From Mastigamoeba balamuthi (lineage: Eukaryota > Evosea > Mastigamoebida > Mastigamoebidae): DNA of 50,089 nt. The DNA lies in contig CACRSC010000076.1 of assembly GCA_902651635.1 (NCBI GenBank), positions 74,719-124,807 on the forward strand. The letters are read 5' to 3'. Below the pieces are notes generated by a model that did no database searches, was not told the origin of the DNA, and saw only the letters and a list, made by a program, of their open reading frames with translations. Both the position numbers and the translations under genes were made by a program. This document shows, piece after piece, positions 42,911-50,089 of this stretch (within the stretch, counting starts at the first letter, position 1; each line of letters opens with the position of its first letter).

Positions 42911-43552
42911 ATGCAGTACTGTTGGCTGCTTTTCGTGGCACTCTGGATCGGGACACCTGTGGGTGCCACCCAGAACCTGCCCGCAGAGTGGTCGTCTTGC
43001 ATGGTGACTCCCGCATTGACATGACATGCCACTTTTGTGTGACCAGTAGTGGATGCAGACAATGATGGACTCGGCTCAACAGATGGAGAGCAAGGGGCTG
43101 CCATTCCCTCTGATCGATCTGCTTCTGACAGGCACAGCGAGCCGCCCATGCACTCTCACCGCCGCCGCAGAGAGATGCAAGAGGATGCCGAATTCCCAGT
43201 TATCTTGCGAATTCATCCGGCAGATTGGGGCGCGGAATTCTCTCTATCTCCACAAGAGCGCCAGCTCGTTCTGCTACACCCTCCAGGTGTCCGACGACAA
43301 CGAGTGCCAGGCTTGCAAGATGATAGTCTCGGTGGTCCAGGGTCTTGTGTCCCAGAAGGTCTCAGTTCCAGCAATCGGGGAAGCCATAACAAGGGTGAGG
43401 TTGCCATATTCTGGAGCATCAGTAACGGAGAGGCTCAGCTGTGCTCGAGCATCTATGTGGACACCAGGGTCTGTCAGGCAATCGCTGGCGTTCAGATCGA
43501 GGACCTCCTCAAGTGGCTCCACGTGTACGGCGCAAGCGCTCCTCTTTTCTGA
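42911..43552 (+). CDS. Secreted saposin-like (SapB) protein
   Basis: Three exons (42911-43003, 43059-43394, 43433-43552; introns 55 and 38 nt) join in phase to 183 codons. The first exon is a signal peptide (MQYCWLLFVALWIGTPVGAT). The C-terminal half has a SapB-like pattern: ECQACKMIVSVVQGLVSQK, about 30 residues to LCSSIYVDTRVC, then an amphipathic helix (IEDLLKWLHV). The cysteine spacing CxxC-x~29-C-x9-C fits the first half of a saposin domain, but the final cysteine pair is absent, so the fold assignment is tentative. Saposin-like proteins bind or perturb lipids (family knowledge). Four more cysteines lie upstream (CTLTAAAERC, LSCEF, SFCYTL). Confidence 0.6.
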
Positions 43553-43756
43553 TGGCGCACCGAAGGTGGGGATCGCCGGGGGATGTGTGCATTCAGCTGG
43601 GGATCTGCTCGCCCGATGAAGCGGGATTTTGAGACCCCTGCTCTTGAGATTGCCTGTACACAGGAATGAAACTCAACGCGGTTGTTTGAATGAGGTCATG
43701 CGTGTCACCGATATCGGTGCTCGGATTTTTGGGGAGATTCACTCAAATCTGTCTCC

Positions 43757-44179
43757 ATGGAGCCCGAGGCCAAGCGCTACAGGCGCACCAAGATTGCCCC
43801 CGAGCGCCCCGCCGGCGGGCCCAATGACATCTGGTACTCGCGCTCGAGCAATGCCGCGTCAATGGCGCGCCGCGCTCGCCGCCTGCTCGAGAACGGCGAG
43901 ACGGTCACGGTGCACGGCCTGGGCGCAGCACTCGCCGGCGCAGCCACGCTCGCAGTGCGCGTGCGCGACGCGTTCCCGCCCGGCAGGGTCGCAGTGCACA
44001 CGACGACGTCGTCGGTGGCGCTGGCGGACGAGGTGACGGTCAAGGGAGAGGAGGAGGAGACGATACCCGAGATGTGCGTGAGGATCAACTCGGCGATACA
44101 CCTGCGGCTGCAGCTCCTGCCTGCGCAGGCAGCCGCCTCGCGCACGCCCTCTCCCGCTCCGCCTGCTACGCCCAAATAG
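43757..44179 (+). CDS. POP7: RNase P/MRP subunit p20 (RPP20/POP7), Alba fold
   Basis: Component of nuclear RNase P and RNase MRP, which process tRNA and rRNA precursors (family knowledge). Single exon, 140 residues, close to human RPP20. Matching blocks in order: GGPNDIWYSRSSN (RPNDIYV in human), ARRLLENGETVTVHGLGAAL (the IHGLG Alba motif), VAVHTTTSSVALADEV (VAANTSTVELVDEL), and NSAIHLRLQLLP (NSAIHIRVFRV). The N-terminus is basic. GGAGATTCACTCAAATCTGTCTCC lies immediately before the ATG. Confidence 0.85.
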   Translation: MEPEAKRYRRTKIAPERPAGGPNDIWYSRSSNAASMARRARRLLENGETVTVHGLGAALAGAATLAVRVRDAFPPGRVAVHTTTSSVALADEVTVKGEEEETIPEMCVRINSAIHLRLQLLPAQAAASRTPSPAPPATPK

Positions 44180-44279
44180 ACCGATCTCCCACCACCCCTT
44201 TGGCAACGCTCCTCTGGACCGACAGGCTCGTCTTTGTTGCGCACTGGCAGACCTGGGGGAGCAGTTGTTGGCTGCTCAC

Positions 44280-45053
44280 TCAGAGCTGCCCGCACTCGAT
44301 GATCTTGCACTCGATCTTGGGCCTGTTGTTGGGGCCCACAGAGACGTTCTCGATGGCGTGGACGACCTTCATGCCGTCGATGACGCGGCCGAACACGACG
44401 TGCTTGCCGTCGAGCCAGTCGCAGGGCACCGTCGTGATGAAGAACTGGCACCCGTTGCTGTTGGGCCCCGAGTTGGCCATCGACAGCATCCCGGGCCCCG
44501 TGTGCTTGAGCTGGAAGTTCTCGTCGTCAAACTTGTCCCCTACGTCCCCCCGAGTCAATTGCATATCGTCTGGAAAGCCCAAGAGCGCTCCCTGGCTGCG
44601 TAGTCGCACCCCGAGGTCGCTCCTGGGAGGCACCACGCCCACCCAGGGGTCCCGAGGGCAGGCGCAGAGAGGGGATAGGGGAGTCTCACCGTAGATTGAG
44701 ATGCGGCCAGTGCCGTTGCCGTAGACAAAGTCGCCAGCCTGCACCATGAACTCCTTGATCACTCTGCGGGTCACCCGCCACCTCCTGTGAGGCGATAGAG
44801 GGGGAGGGGGGTGTCGCAGGGTGTGGGGTGGTGGGCACCGGTGGAAGATGGAGCCCTTGTAGCCCATGGGGACGCCGCCCTTCTTGAACTGCCCGGTGCA
44901 GAGCTGGCGGAAGTTCTCGGCCGTCTTGGGCACGACGTCGGCGAAGAGCTCGATCTTGATGCGCCCGATGGGGTGCCCGGAGATGGCCACGTCGAAGAAC
45001 ACAATGGGGTTGGTGCCGTCGTTCAGCGGGTCCATCGTCGCTGTTGCCGCCAT
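44280..45053 (-). CDS. PPIH: Cyclophilin H-like peptidyl-prolyl isomerase
   Basis: Cyclophilin H is the U4/U6-U5 snRNP cyclophilin (family knowledge). Three exons: [20 protein letters not shown] to GYKGSIFHR, then [19 protein letters not shown] to ISIYG, then [20 protein letters not shown] to the KIIECGQL end. Active-site residues of the family are present: [11 protein letters not shown] (Arg-55 region of CypA), FFITTV, and [24 protein letters not shown] and GPNNRPK favour the CypH subtype over CypA. The second intron (about 44545-44690) is longer than most here. The start is [10 protein letters not shown]; an in-frame upstream ATG at 45098 is less likely. Confidence 0.92.
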   Translation of the reverse strand: MAATATMDPLNDGTNPIVFFDVAISGHPIGRIKIELFADVVPKTAENFRQLCTGQFKKGGVPMGYKGSIFHRCPPPHTLRHPPPPLSPHRRWRVTRRVIKEFMVQAGDFVYGNGTGRISIYGETPLSPLCACPRDPWVGVVPPRSDLGVRLRSQGALLGFPDDMQLTRGDVGDKFDDENFQLKHTGPGMLSMANSGPNSNGCQFFITTVPCDWLDGKHVVFGRVIDGMKVVHAIENVSVGPNNRPKIECKIIECGQL

Positions 45054-45084
45054 CTTTCCGCCTGATTGTTGAATCTCTCTAACC

Positions 45085-45096
45085 AGAAAATATCTC
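45085..45096 (-). promoter_or_regulatory. GAGATATTTTCT element upstream of the cyclophilin gene
   Basis: Read on the minus strand, about 35-45 bp before the ATG. Same core as at 12990, 28849 and 34849. Confidence 0.3.
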
Positions 45097-48000
45097 ACGC
45101 ATATTCATATCTTGGATGCCACGCCCAACAACGCGTCCGCTCGACTTGGCGAGTTATTTGCCATCCATCCACACTCTCTAGTAGAGGGATCATGACCAGA
45201 TGAAATTCCAAGTCCAGGGCACTCTCCAGCCCATCCCATTGCTGCAGAACATCTCACTGGGGACAGCACAGACTGCAAGAACTGACTGCAAATCAAGTCG
45301 AGAACAAGCGAATAAACTGTTCTGGGTACCCAATGTGGAAAACTGTCGGTTGCAGCATGGTTACACAAGAAGATCTGCTGGCTACGAGTGGCATCATGTG
45401 AGTAACTGTGCAGGTCCAGTTCTGTGTTCCTCTCTCCATGTCTGCCATTGCCTCTGACCCCCACTACGAGCTCATGTCTGAGTCATCTTATGAGAACATC
45501 TCCAACCCTGACCAGGATGTCAATGACAACAGCCCGCAGCTGCACAAGTAGTACAAAAAGTTGATAAGCAGAATTTTCAAAGAAAAAGATATAACAGACA
45601 TTCCACCACCTTATAACTATCTGCATTTTTCTGTGTTTTTCCCACTCGAATTGTGCCCATTTTAGGTGTTTTTATCATTTTCTTTCGAAAACTCGTTTAT
45701 TTCGCAAATAATTAAGTATAATTGCTCATAAACGTGGAAAATGAGGAATTCAAAGTGAGAAATGCTACATTGAGTATTTGTTAGTGGTATAATATATATG
45801 CTGATACTTTTTTACCAATAGACAATTTCCATGCAACAAATAGAGTTATTTCAAAAATGCCTGTGATATCTTTATGCAAACACACTTGAGAACTAATGTA
45901 ATTAAGAGCATGAATTTATGGCAATTTCTAACGATTTGTATTGATTTGATTGCAATTTCTGCACACTACTCTCCAAGTGGGCCATCAGCATGTGTCCTGC
46001 TGGCTTTCCAGCACATGTTCTGTTCAATCGCACTCCAGGTTTCATTTCTGGGATGTGAGAGGGATGTCAGTACAATACTGGTGTTCAGACATCCACTGGA
46101 GTACCTCTACATGTGGTGGCCTCCTGTTTGGAATGCCATAATAGCTGTTATGTCAAATAAGTATGCCACAGAGCTCATCACTATGCACTGCACATTCATT
46201 CATGAAAGCCTACCACTGCCCTGGAGATTCATGCATTCCACGGCATTCTCATGTATATGAGCATCAAGAAGAACGTTGGGGTCTCCAGTCATACTACGAC
46301 CTTTCAGTTTAGCAATTACTTGGTCAAGAACATGTTCTCCAAGACCTGATTCATGCAGCTGTCATTTGCTCCTTATGAAGAAGGCAATTGCACTGCCTCA
46401 CAGCTATAAGAGCTTACACCTTTATGTTCAGCAATAATTTGTATCTGCACAGGTTCCTCCAACACTATGAGCGTGTGTTCAGGCCTCTTGCAGATCTCAA
46501 CGATCCAGTTTCGTACCATCTGAGCAAAGTTAAGATGAGACTCTGCTATCTCTCTTCGTGCTGCTACAGCTTCCAGTATGAATCTGGGGACCCGAGAAAC
46601 CCACCTGCCCTTTCGTTTTGTGTCTTTCTCTCAGCTGAAGAGTTTCTCCCTCAGCACATACCTTTTTCTCTGTGAAGGAAACTGCAAATGACCACATGTA
46701 GCACATTATGTGCATTTTGCATATTTTCGCATTATACATATAATGTGCATGATGCACCATAATCGTTTAAAGCGATTTATATAATTAAATTATTATGAAT
46801 AGAACGATTGAAACGAATTAATCGCAATTTTGTGATATCAATCAAATAGGTTTTTTTTTTCAGTGCTGGTGTGGAGTGTGTTGTGTTTTGTTTCTCACTT
46901 ATATTCAAGATCATCAGAGCCAGGCATTGTGCCGGCCGAAATGTGAAGAAATCTTTTCTACAACTTGAAAGCCAGGGCCCACAGCGTCTACAACTTGATC
47001 ACAAAATATCTGAAGTACTAGCACTTGGTCACCCAAGAATCTACTGAAAAACAGCAGGCACTGACTCCTCCGACCTGGACATGGTCTCGAGCACTGCGGG
47101 GGGTGTACTGCTCATCTTGCCCTTCGTTATTTAGCCAATTCCAGGCAGAGAGGGTATATGTTTACTCAGAAGATTCCCAAGAATTCTAAAGCACGACAAG
47201 CAGTCCCACTGCCACAGAAGCTGTCACGATTGATTGATAAGTGCCTTATCCATCGAGCAGTTGCCTCAGGGTTCTGTTTTGGGTGCCCTGGTGTGCAAAT
47301 CCCCTGGCTATGCATGAAAGAGTACAGCCTGCTGCTGAATATGAGTCCCGTGCTGTCCAGATGGCACTTCTGGGGTGATTCTGTCATAATTCTGTTTATA
47401 CAGTGTTTTCAGCAATGTAGTAAATTGTTGACACACTATGTATTCTGAGTTTTTTCATACCTAATGAAGTTGTCCATGCACAGGTATTGTAGCAGCTGAT
47501 CTCTGAGGCAGACATGTCACCTGTTTATGTGATATTGATGCTTATGCTACTGCTTCTTTGTAGCCAGCAGCATAAAGTCATTATCCTTCACATGTATCCC
47601 TGGTTGGAAGTTAGATATCAATGCGGATTCCAAATTCTCGCCAGAATTCATATGTACAATGATATTATTCTTTAACATTATGAAATGAGCTCTCGAGTTT
47701 GTGATGCAGTCGATACAATAATTAGAATACCGTTCTTCTGATTATGATCCTATCATACTGTATAGTTATTGGGTCCTCTTTCTGTACTCTAGATTAATAA
47801 AGCAATGTACTCTTAATCCCCTGAAGTGATCACCTTCATTGGGTGTGCCTGGAAGAGTGCTCTGAGCGCACTTATCCACCTCCTGCTCTGTCACATGATA
47901 GTACTAGGATGAATACATGGTTCTAAAAAGATACACTTAATATGAATCATTCTGTATGTAGGACGTTTTCAGTAACGGGATCAATTGTGAGAAGACCAAG

Positions 48001-49021
48001 ATTTCCTATAGTATTATGCCAAATTTGACTCACTGTGGATGATCAGTATAGTATTGCAGCAGATGGGCCTCTGAGAACACACTATCAGTCAGTGTGACAT
48101 TGATGTTCATGCTTCTGGTCCTCTGCTGCCATCAGCTCAAATCTGTCCTTCTTAGCTTGTGCCTGATTGTGCCCCTACTCCGACCTGATCAGGCTGATTA
48201 ACGAAAACATACTTCTGCATAGAAAACGTGCCAACGACGCAAGTGTGCTGCCTCTGCATTGGGAAGGCACTCTAGATTCAAAAACCCAACACTTCAGACA
48301 GTTTGGGTGCTTCTGTAGTGATAAGTTTCATTGCCTGTACCTGGAGAAGAGTCTGAGCACACTTGTCAGCCTCCTGCTCTGTCATACGACTCTTGTAAGT
48401 CAAATGCATAGTTCTGTAAATAGGTACACTTATTTTTAGTCTTTAAATTAATATGGCATTATCAGCAACGAGATCAATTGTGAGTGGAGAAAGAAATCCT
48501 TTCATCTCAAGCCAAATTTGACTCCCTATGATTGAGCATTGCAGCAGCTGAGCCTCTGAGAACGCACCAGCAGCCTGTGCGATATTACTGTTCGTACTCC
48601 TGGCCCTCTACAGCCAGCAGCTCAAAGCCGTCCTTCTTGTAGTGTGTCTGAACATGCCCCAGTGCTGACCTGATCAGGCTGTTCAAGAAAAAGTCACTCG
48701 TGCTCAAGAAACGTGCCAACAACCACTCAAACGTGCTGCCCACACCAGCTCTCACATGTAGGGGTCCTACCATCCTATGCTGCTCGAAAACGGTGCAGGT
48801 GTGCAGTGCAGTTGTCTGCTGTGCAATAATTGTCTGATCAAGTTGTAGATTTTGAAAACACCAAGTTTTGGCTGGCGTGCCAGGCTCTGAAGATCTTATC
48901 CTCCAGCTCTGGTAAAAAAAAGAGCTGTCAGATATCTGTTGGCTGGTGGGAGATTTTTCGACCAGCCGGTAGGAGATATATTATGTTTTTTCCTGTAGGT
49001 AACAACAAAAAAAAGTTAGTT
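45097..49021. other. AT-rich gene-poor island 2 with decayed repeats
   Basis: Nearly 4 kb of low-GC DNA with many in-frame stops on both strands. No intact gene is recognised. It includes a long T run at about 46850 and diverged repeat units in 47.5-48.8 kb. The transition to GC-rich DNA at the left edge is abrupt. Confidence 0.6.
47848..48773. repeat. Two diverged ~0.5-kb tandem units with a coding relic on the minus strand
   Basis: Unit A (about 47848-48340) and unit B (about 48341-48773) share long colinear blocks: GAGCxCACTTxTC...CCTCCTGCTCTGTCA, GATCAATTGTGAG (47979 and 48472), CCAAATTTGACTC, GCCTCTGAGAAC and GACCTGATCAGGCTG (48182 and 48671). A weaker third copy of part of it is near 47485-47575. 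On the minus strand unit B is open for 62 codons (with ARFLSTSDFFLNSLIRS and KKDGFELLAVEGQEYEQ); unit A has the same frame broken by stops. Confidence 0.6.
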
Positions 49022-49675
49022 TTATAACGTAGCCTCCTCTGTGTGGAGCGTGTCTGTGAGTGCCTTGGTGTAAGTGGTAATGTACTGAGCCTTCTTCTTC
49101 TCGGTCTTCTCACCTTGGAAGTTGAACACGTGGTCGGAATGAGCCGCAAAAGAGCCAACAACTGTGAGACAGATGAAGTAGAGAAGGAAGGCCAACGGGA
49201 AGCTCTTCACGTCCCACGGGAATGGAATGTATGAGAGAAGTGCATTGACATGATTGACAAGGTTGAAGATAGACCTGTAGAGATCCATTGGAGGTGGGCA
49301 GTCTGTTGTCTTTGACGCAAGGAAGGCAGACAGACGACCGCACACAGCCCTTGAACTTGGCCCCTCGTGGAAGATGATATGCTGCACGAGCTCTTCCTTC
49401 TTCCCACTCACTCTCGTCCCCAGACCACGGAGTACTACCTGCAGGTCGGCGTTCTTTATCTGCTTGAGCTTCTCAACTCTAGCAGCCAACTTCTCTTTGG
49501 CAACCTTGGCAACCTCCTCTGTGTGGGAAGGCTGAGACAGGGAAGAGAAAGGAAGAGAATACGAACCAAGAGAGAGAGAGAGAGCATGCGTGCTTCTTGC
49601 TTACTCCCTCCTTCGCAGCTTGTGTTTGCTTCTCTGACTCAGATTCTGCCTCGTCAGCTGACTCTGGCAATAGAA
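49022..49675 (-). CDS. SAP-domain-like protein with one membrane helix (5' end uncertain)
   Basis: The last exon (stop at 49022; acceptor CACACAG at about 49525) encodes a Lys-rich helix, then a SAP-like motif (KNADLQVVLRGLGTRVSGKK, EELVQHI). About 60 residues later comes a hydrophobic helix (FPLAFLLYFICLTVVGSF), and the tail is Lys/Thr-rich. An upstream exon (about 49601-49666) encodes an acidic SADEAESESEKQTQAAKEG and ends at a GTGAGC donor. The first exon and start codon are not resolved; an ATG cluster lies at about 49690. SAP motifs usually bind DNA or RNA, so a membrane helix next to one could indicate a nuclear-envelope or ER protein (inference). Confidence 0.6.
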
Positions 49676-49959
49676 TTACATCGCCCCATTAGCATTATAA
49701 CCGCTACTAGCCCAAATATTTGCACTAGTAGTGCAACTGATGGGCAGGAATTCCCCCGAAAAAGGTGTTATATGCCGGTGGTTTTTGTCTCTTGGAAAAA
49801 ACGCACCGTGCGTTGTGAGGTAAGCTCGGTATTGGCTGTCCCTCACAACACGAGCAGGAAGCCCATAAGCGAGTGTGTGTACAAAATCGCGCACGATTCT
49901 GAATGGGCAGGACTGAGAACTGGGGCTGGGAACAAGGGAATTATAAGTCAGTGGTTATG

Positions 49960-50072
49960 TCGGCGGTTATTGTCGCCGGCACATACTGTGCCGCTGGCAT
50001 ATAGTATATGCCGCCGGCATATAGCATATGCCGCTGGCATAAAATTCTGTGCCGCCGGCATATAAAGTGAGG
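49960..50072. repeat. ~20-bp tandem palindromic repeat, TGCCGCYGGCATATA type
   Basis: At least four consecutive units (TGCCGCTGGCATATAGTATA, TGCCGCCGGCATATAGCATA, TGCCGCTGGCATAAAATTCT, TGCCGCCGGCATATAAAGTG), preceded by degenerate ones (GTCGCCGGCACATACTG). Each core TGCCGSYGGCA is nearly self-complementary. The last unit forms CATATAAAG, a TATA-like sequence, close to the window end. Confidence 0.8.
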
Positions 50073-50089
50073 AAAGGCAGAGAGAGTGA

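Noticed and set aside
45874-46260. 128-codon plus-strand frame in AT-rich island 2
   Set aside because: Hydrophobic and Cys/His-rich composition of chance translation; no start context or conserved block that I recognise.

Overview
This is nuclear DNA from a eukaryote. Almost every gene is cut by short GT-AG introns (34 to about 120 nt), all three standard stop codons are used, AATAAA signals follow some genes, and the products are typically eukaryotic (NEDD8, Costars, LIM and RhoGAP domains, INPP4, RNase P/MRP and U4/U6 snRNP-type proteins). Coding DNA is very GC-rich and tightly packed; two islands (about 8.6-10.1 kb and 45.1-49.0 kb) are AT-rich and nearly gene-free. The gene set (surface-anchored pectinase, saposin-like protein, actin regulators) fits a free-living heterotrophic protist, perhaps an amoebozoan. 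I cannot name the organism from sequence alone.

Layout, left to right: GPI-anchored-looking GH28 pectinase (+); an unrecognised four-exon gene (+); a divergent pair of alanyl-tRNA editing proteins (AARSD1-like on -, AlaX-like on +); a secreted CSPG/cadherin-like protein (+); AT-rich island; TMA16 (-); a small zinc-ribbon protein (-); a 7TM-C2-INPP4 fusion (+) converging on an SLC26/SulP transporter (-); RBM28/Nop4 (+); OGG1 (+, one broken and one intact copy); 53-bp hairpin repeats; an ankyrin protein (+); NEDD8 (-); a nicotinamide riboside kinase-like protein (+); a small membrane protein (+); a broken RhoGAP copy and a cysteine-rich fragment; a Costars-LIM-RhoGAP fusion (-); a giant purine-synthesis fusion GARS-AIRS-GART-FGAMS (+); a saposin-like protein (+); RPP20/POP7 (+); cyclophilin H (-); the second AT-rich island with decayed repeats; a SAP-domain membrane protein (-); a 20-bp tandem repeat at the right edge.

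The main discoveries are three multidomain fusions. The purine gene joins steps 2, 3, 4 and 5 of de novo IMP synthesis in one 2,348-residue chain. The INPP4 gene places a seven-helix, THH1/TOM1/TOM3-like domain in front of a complete lipid phosphatase. The RhoGAP gene reads Costars-LIM-RhoGAP, a plausible one-protein link between actin and Rho signalling.

The window also holds three single-N gaps (12102, 24408, 31863). Each is flanked by near-identical sequence, so three apparent duplications (zinc-ribbon gene, OGG1, RhoGAP end) are best read as unmerged overlapping or allelic contigs rather than real tandem copies.
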